From NCBI GenBank assembly GCA_016081115.2, contig CM071924.1, positions 94,192,616 through 94,256,615 on the forward strand: DNA of 64,000 nt. Reading direction: 5' to 3'. The notes beneath the pieces were generated by a model. That model had not been told where the DNA came from. It saw only the letters and a program-made list of their open reading frames with translations, and did no database searches. The stretch comes from Rehmannia glutinosa. Lineage: Eukaryota > Streptophyta > Magnoliopsida > Lamiales > Orobanchaceae. Shown piece by piece: positions 26,201 through 33,350 of this stretch; position 1 is the first letter of the stretch, and each line of letters begins with the position of its first letter. A program made the position numbers and the translations under genes.

Positions 26201-28767
26201 AAATCATGCATCATCTCCCACGCATCTTAATACAACTAAATTTCTCGCATTAACTATATATATCGCCACACTTGCACACGATCACCCCATCTACTGAGAT
26301 TTCTGTCTCACCCCCTCCTGTTTTCTAACCTTAGAAGAGGACTTTGTCGAAGAAGCTGAACCTGCCTTGGATTGAATTCTCGAGCTCCGCCCGTTGGACT
26401 CACTTCCTATCGTTATCTATGTTGCTGGACTATTTTCTTTTATTTTACTGTTGTTGGACTCTTTTATTTCCTTTGAAATTCTGGACTGTAATTTAAGGGC
26501 GTAGACCCTTTGACACTTAAGCTGGCGATATGATGTGTATTTTATTTTCTAGTTCTGGACTGTAAGCTATTTGGTTGTTGGGATGTATTTGTAAACGTAC
26601 TGTACTTGTAGTTTTTCGCTGCTTTAGACCTTGTTTCACTTGGGATTGTTACATCATTTTCTAGAATGTTGGATTTATTTCTGTTTAAGTGATTTATCGT
26701 CGTTGCGTCGCGTTTGGGGCGTGACAATTTTCGCTTTTGCTACCAAAAATCACGTTTTCTAAGAACAAAAGTCTTTGCAAACAATCTCATATATATTATA
26801 TCATAGAGAAAGTTGGTTGAAATAGATGATGCAAAAGATATACCTGCATTTTTTTATATGCACGATATTTTTCTCAAGTTTTCCTTCGAACTCTGACTCT
26901 TTCACCTTACAAGAAGGAAGATAAGCAAATTAATATATAACATTACTTTCACAACAAAAATAATGTACCTATAATATTTTATTTCGATAATTAATTATTA
27001 CTTAATTAGAAGGATTCTCGAATTAACATACCTCCATGGGCCCGACCAACCAAGTCATGGTATGTGTTATGAAAGCGGCCATAAATTCTCTTGAAAATTT
27101 TGATGGTGAAAACATTACCCTATTCTGGTAACAAAGAAATCCATATTCTAATTAATTTTTTTAAATTGTCATTAATTTTCAGTTTACGAATATAATTAGT
27201 TAAATCAAATAGTTCAAAATAATTAACTACGCAAAAGTAAAAGTAGATTAATTGTGAACTTGCTCTCGTAAATGAAATACTAGATGAAATACAAGATATC
27301 AATCACAGAAACTATAACTAGGGGCTAGCAATTTTGGTACGCAAATATTCCAGTAGCAATTATGATCCCGTAGAATTTTGAATCAGTGCAATTTTGGTCC
27401 AAAAAGATCCTAATATTTTATTTGTTCCCACGATACCCTTGTCCTTCACCAAAAAAACTCAAAATATATGACATTACATGACTAAAATTGAAGTCTGAAT
27501 TGTCACATCAAGAAATTTCAGACTAAGATTGTCAACCCTAAGAGTTACCAAAACAAAATTGCAATTAAGACATAAAAACCCATTAAAGCATGTGTTAATT
27601 ATATTAAACTGTTTTCAATCTTAAGCAATAACATTCAGTTCAGGAAAGCCTTGTAATAGTACTAAGAGTTATGGGAAAATTTGAAAAACTGAAAAATTAA
27701 GATGGTAATTAAGGAGAAACTTGCCAAGTCACGTAATTCATTAGGAACGGCTTTAAAAACAGTTTCAAGATGAAGTTGTCTTTGTTGGATTGGAGTGAAT
27801 TGACTATACATCATTTGCATTGTCTCCACCAGGCCATCGTACCCACTCTTGTTGCTTTTCACCCCTATAAATCATCAAAACATTCATACAAAAAGTCGTG
27901 TTTATATTTTGTGTGAAAGCATAAACCTTACGAAATATGGCAAATTGACCATTTATTTCTTTTGAAAATGAAAAATAAAATAGCATGTTTTTCAAAAATA
28001 TATTTTTATTCAAGAGGACTAAAAACTGATGTCATTACCATAAAAATATATTGTTCGGTGAGTTACCAATTGGTCATTTTTCAAAAAAAATCGATACGGT
28101 ACATTTTTTTGTACTTGAGATATGATTCTTGGCATGGAGAAATAAGCCTCGATAACGAGAAATGTACAAAGTCCCGAGAAATGAAAAAAAGGTCAAAGTG
28201 AAAAATTGAACTCAAAAAATGGCAAAAAAATTGTTTTTTTACGGACAACTATCGACCAAAATCCTACGGACTCTAAAATAGTTTTAAAAAAAAAATCAGC
28301 AGTCCGTAAGACGGTGTGAAATCGTGAGACCGTGAGACGGTGATACTTTTAGTTTAAAAGTGATACTTTGTCTAAATATACTAATTTAAATATATTTAGA
28401 CAAGTATCACTTTTTACACTAAATGTATTACTTTTAAACTAAAAGCATCACTCTCTCACGATCTCACATAAGTTTTTGCCTAAAAAGAATTATTATTTCG
28501 TATATAAGGTAAAATATAATGTTGACAATATTTTGTATCATATTATTTACTAAATATTTTAATATGCACATGCATATATATATATGTGTGTCTAATTAAG
28601 AAAGAACCCGATATAGCTTGAAAGGTGTCGGAGAAATAGTTAATGACAATAGTCTCAAGCCAGTTGTCGTTGTAGACGGTTTTGGATTCGTGAGACGGTG
28701 ATGTTTCTATTAAATTATTGCTTGAGAGAACTGAGAGAATAAAAGGAGATCGTCTAGGATTTAGCAT
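3270..28767 (-). CDS. D27-like beta-carotene isomerase, copy 1 (7 exons)
   Basis: Member of the D27 family (DUF4033), iron-dependent plastid enzymes that isomerise all-trans/9-cis beta-carotene for strigolactone synthesis; paralogs may differ in substrate. Coding exons: 28767-28608, 27864-27725, 27124-27032, 26905-26844, 4845-4739, 3758-3666, 3313-3270. Joined from the ATG at 28767 they give 233 in-frame codons including TAA. Family landmarks are VYNDNW, FSREFMAAF, KESEFEG, the cysteine block [34 protein letters not shown] and QPCYKLC. The exon 2 donor is GC, not GT. Intron 4 is 21,998 bp because of a nested transposon stack. Relative to copy 2, two single-base insertions put the upstream ATG (28838) out of frame, so the product would start at MLNPRRS and lack the first 23 residues of a likely transit peptide. 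Whether it is expressed is unknown; it may be a pseudogene. Confidence 0.85.
3399..3601. mobile_element. hAT-type MITE in intron 6 of copy 1
   Basis: 203 bp, flanked by a perfect 8-bp duplication CACGTATT (3391-3398 and 3602-3609). The ends are CAGGGACAAAGCCAG and, inverted, CAGGGATGGAGC, typical hAT termini. Copy 2 lacks it at the matching site near 46525. No coding capacity. Confidence 0.88.
3820..4738. other. Intron 5 of D27-like copy 1, AT-rich
   Basis: No gene seen. Two stretches rich in GTATCC/GGATAC-like words in opposite orientation (about 3885-3965 and 4540-4615) suggest an old unclassified fold-back insertion. A piece near 4165-4210 reappears inverted at about 47320-47360 in copy 2. 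Confidence 0.4.
4846..5959. other. Distal part of intron 4 of D27-like copy 1
   Basis: AT-rich intron sequence. Segments near 5110-5330 and 5870-5960 align by eye with copy 2 intron 4 (51940-52210). About 530 bp in between (5335-5868) is absent from copy 2 and has no recognisable element ends. Confidence 0.6.
6600..6785 (+). other. GC-rich exon-like segment inside the Pack-CACTA element
   Basis: An abrupt GC-rich, CCGCC-rich block in AT-rich surroundings ends in CCCCAG followed by GTAGTACC, a good donor context. It may be the captured 5' leader or first exon of a host gene. No family recognised; the long minus-strand frame here (6607-6801) is low-complexity. Confidence 0.4.
6786..8108. other. 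Intron-like interior of the Pack-CACTA element
   Basis: AT-rich and T-rich sequence with no significant ORF and no element ends recognised. It probably derives from captured intron or leader sequence lying between the GC-rich block and the CYP71 exon. Confidence 0.35.
8109..8237 (+). pseudogene. Captured exon of CYP71 (WD40 cyclophilin)
   Basis: Translates with VEWVYKQRDVKAKLAISDRN and SSIVHIYDARSCSNE, closely resembling the WD40 part of plant CYP71, a nuclear WD40-repeat peptidyl-prolyl isomerase linked to chromatin regulation. The exon ends AGAG before a GTATCT donor, so intron structure was captured along with coding sequence and the source was genomic DNA. It is a fragment only and not a working gene. 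Confidence 0.78.
8380..8716 (+). pseudogene. Chimeric captured fragment: CYP71 joined to an unidentified protein
   Basis: Begins DTVISADTK, the next CYP71 WD40 segment, then switches directly to MLDSGLYPEFLDRVAVVQGL and a helical stretch including QGNLDTYLTLCKRLADAN. A frame change near 8570 continues with EKTQALDYQNALSYLEKPL and DFMKKLLTAADTSVYRC, ending at a stop about 8715. I do not recognise the second protein. The join has no visible intron, so it is a fusion made during or after capture. One frameshift is present. Confidence 0.5.
9255..9836 (+). pseudogene. Captured CYP71 exons, second block
   Basis: Three pieces in CYP71 order. ERVYDESLE ends at 9299 before a GTAATA donor. The next exon starts after TTTAG at 9380 with VAQDLQRNDAPLYRLEAIDF and continues to about 9540 (FDESSNFLIY). 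The third starts after TTTAG at 9716 with VVNLHTNKVAQIPGKVENND and runs to about 9836. A weak continuation (AFKEH-like, then a piece near 9950) follows. WD40 coding sequence between the blocks is missing, so the capture is internally deleted. Confidence 0.75.
10905..11300. repeat. Left subterminal repeats of the large CACTA element
   Basis: Dense copies of GTAACACTT and its inverse AAGTGTTAC, spaced about 15-40 bp, the expected binding-site array of an En/Spm-type element. The mirror array is at 22600-22870. Confidence 0.85.
11301..12299. other. Non-coding interior of the large CACTA element
   Basis: AT-rich sequence 3' of the TNPA-like gene. Patches near 11500-11590 read on the minus strand as an acidic D/E/N-rich segment (the GATGATGATCTTGAAC region) and may be the degraded C-terminal exon of that gene. 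Confidence 0.35.
12300..14357 (-). pseudogene. TNPA-like CACTA protein (Transposase_24/Ptta family), split exons
   Basis: Minus-strand exons in order. About 14310-14040 carries KKRTRGPSLSKDVHGW, RKPIILNGLGQPIGPD, FLGSLARDSNLAPLN and VRDKDKIWNYVKV, the hallmark block of the plant Ptta/En-Spm family. 13288-13190 carries KNRHTMGPVAFARKRHEL. About 12820-12720 carries KPPSQALMYRETRKRTPGRK. About 12620-12345 gives the C-terminal helical part. In active elements such proteins bind the subterminal repeats and work with TNP2. The first and second exons are separated by a region with stops (13300-14040). I cannot prove a continuous spliced frame and therefore call it degenerate. Confidence 0.75.
14688..15056. 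mobile_element. MITE with GAGGGTGTTTGGC ends inside the CACTA element
   Basis: 369 bp. Starts GAGGGTGTTTGGCTAAGCTT and ends with its inverse GCCAAACACCCTC. Flanked by the trinucleotide ATA (14685-14687, 15057-15059), which would fit a PIF/Harbinger (Tourist-like) element. The interior is rich in CTTATAAGCTC palindromes. No coding capacity. Confidence 0.75.
15057..17607. other. Non-coding interior of the large CACTA element
   Basis: AT-rich spacer between the two transposase genes. The block 15285-15480 is rich in CGTGTCGTG/CACGACAC words in both orientations and runs to about 15860 (CAATGAACACCTCTAAG), perhaps an old MITE. No exon supported; short ORFs here lack family resemblance. Confidence 0.4.
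17608..21122 (-). pseudogene. TNP2-like CACTA transposase, frameshifted
   Basis: Catalytic-type transposase of CACTA elements. On the minus strand: Transposase-associated N-terminal domain (21122-20900; SWINYPQSS, SCPCKECYNRFW, HLIANGI); TNP2/Transposase_21 core (about 20330-19350; DGNLRHPADGTSWKDFD, LASDGFNPFRTMS, YNLPPWLFMK, LIPGPLSPGNDIDVYLQPLV, ACPYCHYETE, HHLDAMHIEKNICDSVLGTL); DUF4218-like part (19250-18870; LPKHVALALIRLSAFFRGIC, IIHLVNEV); and a DUF4216-like tail (18420-17608; GPSNIARRYIWYFINGYSF). Frame changes near 20345, 20150, 19010 and about 18880 break it, and I saw no splice sites that would mend them. The tail carries an aspartate run from a GAT repeat. Probably inactive. Confidence 0.9.
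17746..17797 (-). repeat. (GAT)n repeat encoding an aspartate run in the TNP2-like tail
   Basis: About 17 ATC/GAT units. On the minus strand they extend a genuine acidic stretch (IMTMVDDD...DTRWCRK), so the repeat has grown inside coding sequence. Confidence 0.9.
21123..22599. other. 5' non-coding region of the TNP2-like gene
   Basis: No ORF of note. It should hold the transposase promoter and leader exon. On the minus strand a GC-richer patch at 22190-22340 could be a leader exon. No confident TATA or splice call. Confidence 0.4.
22600..22870. repeat. Right subterminal repeats of the large CACTA element
   Basis: More than a dozen AAGTGTTAC words, mirror of the array at 10905-11300, running up to the terminal TTATGTTGTAGTG. 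Confidence 0.88.
22895..26726 (+). repeat. Main body of the interrupted solo LTR
   Basis: No gene. Contains a (TA)n run (about 23248-23283), and at 25975-26095 about 2.5 copies of a ~57-bp unit with GGCGCTACAAATCC and GCAACCGCTACTTG. The 3' end 26361-26720 is the segment shared with 62241-62599. Short ORFs are not conserved and are ignored. Confidence 0.8.
28314..28469. mobile_element. Fold-back MITE in intron 1 of D27-like copy 1
   Basis: A near-complete inverted repeat. GGTGATACTTTTAGTTTAAA on the left pairs with TTTAAACTAAAAGCATCAC on the right around a TCTAAATATA centre, with outer arms GAAATCGTGAGAC and TCTCACGATCTCAC. No clear target duplication. Not seen in copy 2 intron 1. Confidence 0.65.
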
Positions 28768-28838
28768 GGTAACTCTCCTGGTTGATTCGTTGTGGCTTTA
28801 AAAGGCTCTTTGCACGGCAGCATGAGCATTGCATCCAT
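28761..28838 (-). other. Out-of-frame upstream ORF at the ancestral D27-like start
   Basis: The ATG at 28838 aligns with the start of copy 2 (MDAMLMLPCK against [10 protein letters not shown]). It then loses frame through one extra A in CAAAGAG and one extra base near CAGGAGAG, ending at TAA (28763-28761) after 25 codons. It overlaps the ATG at 28767. Confidence 0.75.
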
Positions 28839-28910
28839 GATGGAGAGGTGGTGGTGCGGTGGAGAGAGATAAAGAGATGAGTGAATAAGAAAAGAGAAAG
28901 CATGCATGTT

Positions 28911-28920
28911 AATTTATAGA
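28911..28920 (-). promoter_or_regulatory. Probable TATA box of D27-like copy 1
   Basis: Minus strand TCTATAAATT, about 75 bp before the ancestral ATG, followed by GCATGCATG-containing leader. The equivalent in copy 2 is GCTATAAGTT at 54841-54850. Confidence 0.5.
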
Positions 28921-29298
28921 ATATGTGGAAGGGATAATTACAAAAAACCTACCCTCCAGTAATGGCGGAACTAAAAGGACAAGTGAATTTTCAAAATTTA
29001 TTTTTCTTACTTGTTATTTATTCTAAAATTATATGTTTATATATACTAATGAAAAATTATATTTATCCCTAAAATGTTGAGAATAATTTTATTCTATATG
29101 TCTTTAAAATAAGTTTCGAATTATAAATATCTCTTTAATTAAGTATTACGAACATTTCTTGAGGTTTGTATTGTCTCAAATTTGTAAAATACAAATAAAA
29201 TATAAACGGGATATTTGTAATTTTGAAAAATAGCTGGAGTTTTTTTGTAAAACCTTAAGGTTTTTGCAATTAAATCCACTCCTTTTGATCCGATTTTG

Positions 29299-29299
<1 letters not shown>
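28921..29299. other. Upstream flank of D27-like copy 1, shared with copy 2
   Basis: 29115-29280 matches 55384-55550 (ATTACGAACATTTCTTGAG and following), on the far side of the solo LTR in the copy 2 flank. No gene. Confidence 0.7.

Positions 29300-29336
<37 letters not shown>
29300..29336. repeat. (ATT)n microsatellite
   Basis: About 12 ATT units. Confidence 0.9.
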
Positions 29337-29707
29337 GTATATAGTATAATCGTATAAGATCAAATGTGGCAAGGGGTTTACTGTAAGACAGTGTGGACTA
29401 ATCCTATGTTAATTTATCAAATCCAATGGATCAAAAAAAATCCTTTTTTTTTAAAAAAATTTGCCCATAAAGGGCAAATTTGTCTTTTAGATGAAACACA
29501 TTTTAAGTTTTTTTTGGTAACTGATTGTGTCTATCAATTTTCAAAGGATATGATTACTGATTTGATTACCACTTTCAACTCTTTCTTCCATTTTGAAACA
29601 TTTCACTTCTTTCTTCCCCCTATTGTTCTCGTCTGGCAAGAGTTTTCATCTTTCAGTTTTCCTCCTTTTTCTCCGCAAAATTGTGATACGGTTTCAACGT
29701 AATCAAT

Positions 29708-30060
29708 TTATGCATCGATTTTGTCTAATTATACATCACATATACAATAATTATGCACTTTTTAAAAACCACAATATTTGACTGTCACTTTTGAAATAAC
29801 TCAATAATGTTCAATTTAAACTATTTATGCATCGTTTTAGTCTAATTATACATCACATACACAATAATTATGCACTATTTTAAAACAACAATCTTTGACT
29901 GTCACTTTTACAATGACTCAAGGTTCAACCTAAACTATTTATGCATCGTTTTCATCTAATTATACATCACATACACAATAATTATGCACTATTTTAAAAC
30001 ATCGAACTTTGACTGTCACTTTTGAAATGACTCAATGTATGCATCTTTTTAGTTTAGTTA
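29708..30060. repeat. ~115-bp tandem repeat, about 3.5 copies
   Basis: Units begin TTTATGCATCGTTTT at about 29708, 29823 and 29938, with a diverged partial unit at 30036. Each contains ATTATACATCACATA and TTTGACTGTCACTTTT. Confidence 0.85.
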
Positions 30061-30312
30061 TACAACACATATACACTATTTTTGCATCATTTTTTTGAAA
30101 TTAAATTCATGAACCAATTCTCTCTGCTCCATATTCGTAGGCTTCTTCTATTATTTCCATCGATGTGTGCTCCGGTTGCTGGTGTGCATTCTGTTCCCCC
30201 GTGGTGTTTATCGATATGTCACCTTGATGTTGATTAGTATATTGATCTTCCATGGTGTATTTCACAATTTTTTGCTCGTCTGATTTTGAGTTTTGTTTTT
30301 GCTCTAGTTCGC

Positions 30313-30425
<113 letters not shown>

Positions 30426-30988
30426 TCGATTTTTGGTGTGATTGTGTTTTCAGTTATGGAAAGATGATCTTCATCACATCCATGATTGTAGGGCATTATT
30501 AATGGAAAAATGGTTATAGGATTTTGTTATTTACTGTTTTGCCCTATTTGTCTTTTAATTAATTGATAAATGAGGCAATTTTAATAGGCATCTGGACCAT
30601 TGATCAAATAGAGTGAATGAATAGGATCAATCCACACTGGCTTACAGTAAGAGGGTCCCTTACGAGATCACATATATATGTATAATATGTTCCAATAATT
30701 TTAGGAGAGTATATACCAAATATATTTTTTATTTTATGTTTAATGTTTAATGTTTAAAACGACTTTAATAAAAGTAATAAAACTGTTAGGTCCAAATTTA
30801 AGTTTTAAGATTCTTACAAATTTTAACGGAATATTCCCGAATTGTGATAAATTCACCCTCACTAGCTAATTGTCGTCTCCAATAAACATTTATGAATTGT
30901 ATACCTCCATGTACGGGGATACGGATGATATCTTCTGTTTTAAAATGGTGTTTAATTTGTTATTCCACTATACGGATACTTGTGATCA

Positions 30989-31757
30989 GGGTCGAAGGTA
31001 CTAATGAGCCAAGGGGGGCATTGGGCCCCCTCAAATTTTGATAAAAAGTAGGGATATTTTGGTCCTTTCATTTTTAATATTAAAATATAAAAAATAGAAA
31101 AATAGAAAAAAAAAAAAAAAAAAAAGTCTCCAATTATCTTGTATTCTTCTTTCCTACTTTCATTTGTGAATTTTGAATATGAGTCTTGGTCATTTTGCCC
31201 ATTTTTCAAAATTTTGAACATTTTTTAAGTCCTGCTATAAACCTAAATTGTATTTTTTCATTATTATCTTGTGTCCCTATTTGTCCCTTTTGTATATTGA
31301 TGTAATTGTATTTTGTTATTTATTTTTTAATATTAAGATGTGATTGAATAAATACAATGACTTAATAAAAATTCTACTTATTTTAAATTTGATGTATTGG
31401 TTTTAATTTTTCACATGTGGTAATGGACAAATTGTCCACTTATGTTTTGTAAAAATGAACAATAGTCATATTTTTTGAAACCTATATTTTTACCCATTTT
31501 GACACGGTCATATCCTTGTATTATCTGATGAAGTACTTAGTTATATTTCATAAACATTGATGTAGTACATTTTTGGGTATCGGGTTATGGACCGGTCCCT
31601 AGAAAGAAAACGACAAAGTGGAAATTTGAACTCAAAAATGGCTAAGAAAACATGGTTAAAACTATTTTTATTATGGAGAAGTGGCCAAAATTCCGACAGA
31701 CTCTTTTTATATTAATATTAGTTGGCCCCCCTACCCCAGATTCCTGGCTTCGTCACT
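30989..31757. mobile_element. Candidate DNA element with G-rich and C-rich ends
   Basis: 769 bp between direct repeats ACTTGTGATCA (30978-30988, 31758-31768). The ends are weakly inverted (CGAAGG...GAGCCAAGGGGGGC against ACGAAGCCAGGAATCTGGGG). Contains an A-rich run (31087-31125) and no gene. An 11-bp duplication with short imperfect ends leaves the class open (MULE-like or hAT-like). Confidence 0.55.
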
Positions 31758-31765
31758 ACTTGTGA

Positions 31766-31858
31766 TCACGTGTATTAAAGTTACCATATTAATTTTAAAG
31801 TATAAATCAATCCTAAAATTATGATTTTTAATATGGTAACACCAGTACACGTGTCAAT
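31766..31858. repeat. Fold-back element shared by both duplicated flanks
   Basis: CACGTGTATTAAAGTTACCA pairs with TGGTAACACCAGTACACGTG. A related fold-back lies at 57831-57928 in the copy 2 flank. Confidence 0.55.
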
Positions 31859-32216
31859 TATGCGTGTGAAGCAATAAAAAAATAAAACACTATTTTGAAA
31901 CAGAAACTCCGTCGTGCATGTACATAACTGTGAAGGTTCTATTTGTGATTAAACAAATGTTTAGGATAAAGGTTTTTCATTACCGGAAAAAATGAAAATG
32001 TTGTGTCGGTTGCAAAATAAATGATAGCATATGAAAATCCAAAAAATATTACAATTACCCTAAGGATGAATCATGTGCGAATTAAAAACTCATGCGCTGC
32101 TCCCCAATTTCTTTATTCATTGCATGCGTTTGATGGGTTTCATTTATCCTTAAAAAAATTTGTTGTTTTATTTATTTATTGCCATATATAGAACGTTTTT
32201 CGATTATCCCGACCTA
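31859..32216. other. Duplicated upstream flank, no gene
   Basis: Matches 57980-58306 (shared ATTTCTTTATTCATT and CCGACCTACATATGAT), marking this as part of the duplicated unit. Confidence 0.7.
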
Positions 32217-32224
32217 CATATGAT

Positions 32225-32571
32225 TAGGGGTGTAAACGAGTCGAGTCGAGTCGAGCCGAACATAGTACTGTTCAAGCTTGTTTGAATTTTAATCGAGTTT
32301 TAAAAATTGTGTTTGAGCTTGGTTTGATTATTAATCGAACTCGAACGAGCTTTAGTCGAGCCGAGCACGAATCGAGCTCGAGTAGCTTGATATTTATATA
32401 TTTTATTCTTTTTTTACTAATCGAGTCGAGCTCGAGCCGAGCTTTATATCTTACCGAACGAGAAAATGTGTTCAAGCTTGGTTCGTTATGTTAACGAACC
32501 GAGCTCAAACGAGCTTTTAACGATCGATCTCGAATCGAGTATCGAGTAGCTTGGTTCATTTTTCAGCCCTA
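32225..32571. mobile_element. hAT-type MITE rich in TCGAGCTCG words
   Basis: 347 bp, ends TAGGGGTGTAAACGA and, inverted, TAGGGCTGAAAAATGA, flanked by a perfect 8-bp duplication CATATGAT (32217-32224, 32572-32579). The copy 2 flank has the intact empty site (CATATGATGTCATTT, 58309 onward). Confidence 0.9.
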
Positions 32572-32637
32572 CATATGATATACTATAAATGTGTAATATA
32601 CTATTCAAGTAAGCATCATAAAGTCCAATTATATATA

Positions 32638-33277
32638 TGTTGACTTGCGTTTTGGTCAACAAGCAAAAATATGTAAAAGATTTAACACGTGGAAATATAA
32701 ACGTGCGTAATGTGCGTTTATTTATTGCTAATTCTGCCTTTTTTGCATAATGCCGAGCCGAATTATTGGGGTCGGTCTTTCTTACAATCTTGCTCCCTCT
32801 TTTTTCTTTTTTCTCTTTTCCTTTCCTTTTTATCTATATCAACCTTTTTATACCCCTTTGAGTAAGTGGGTTTACAATAGTCATCTTTGCACTAACTAGT
32901 CATTAATTGGTAAAATAATTAAAGAAAGACACATGTCCCTCTCTAACTGTGCATGTCAGTCAAATCTTGCCACTTGTCGACTTCTCTTTATAACTTTCTG
33001 ACACGTGGCAGTTTCTGATACCAATAAAGTGTTAAGCATGGGCAAGTGATTATTTTTATGAGTCTGTCGTGCATGCGTTTCTCGCCGAAATTTGTGCTCG
33101 GGGCTCGGGGCTCGGATCTCGGCAGTTATGCTGTGGTTGAGCTCGGTAGTGGGCGAGCCTAATCCATGACGTGTCGCCGCCAAGACCGCATCGACGTCAC
33201 CCGTAGGTCCCCACTCGGACGTGTCTTTGGGATGATGACGTGGATTAATTTCTTCCAGCTCGGCTCGGGTGTCATCA
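32638..33277 (-). repeat. 3' LTR of the Tat element
   Basis: Plus strand runs from TGTTGACTTGCG to GGTGTCATCA. The polypurine tract lies just inside, at about 33278-33292 (minus strand AAACTTGGGGGCCTT). Confidence 0.93.
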
Positions 33278-33350
33278 AAGGCCCCCAAGTTTAATTCCGA
33301 GGGAAGAATTTCTGAAGTCGGAGTTAAACTTTAATGCTAATGATGAACAT

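Larger units (their letters stand above)
5965..26726 (+). mobile_element. Solo LTR of a Gypsy-type element, interrupted by two CACTA elements
   Basis: The outer ends are TGTGAGGCCC (5965) and GGGGCGTGACA (ends 26726), whose inverse TGTCACGCCC mirrors the start. The 5-bp duplication ATTTT flanks it (5960-5964, 26727-26731), and intron 4 of the D27-like gene resumes on both sides. Subtracting the CACTA elements and their 3-bp duplications leaves about 3.95 kb with no gag-pol, so this is a solo LTR. The last 360 bp (26361-26720) recur at 62241-62599, where a tRNA-Met-like primer site and an internal region follow. That establishes LTR identity and plus orientation. LTR length and ends suggest a Tekay/Del-like chromovirus, but no pol domain is present to prove it. 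Confidence 0.82.
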
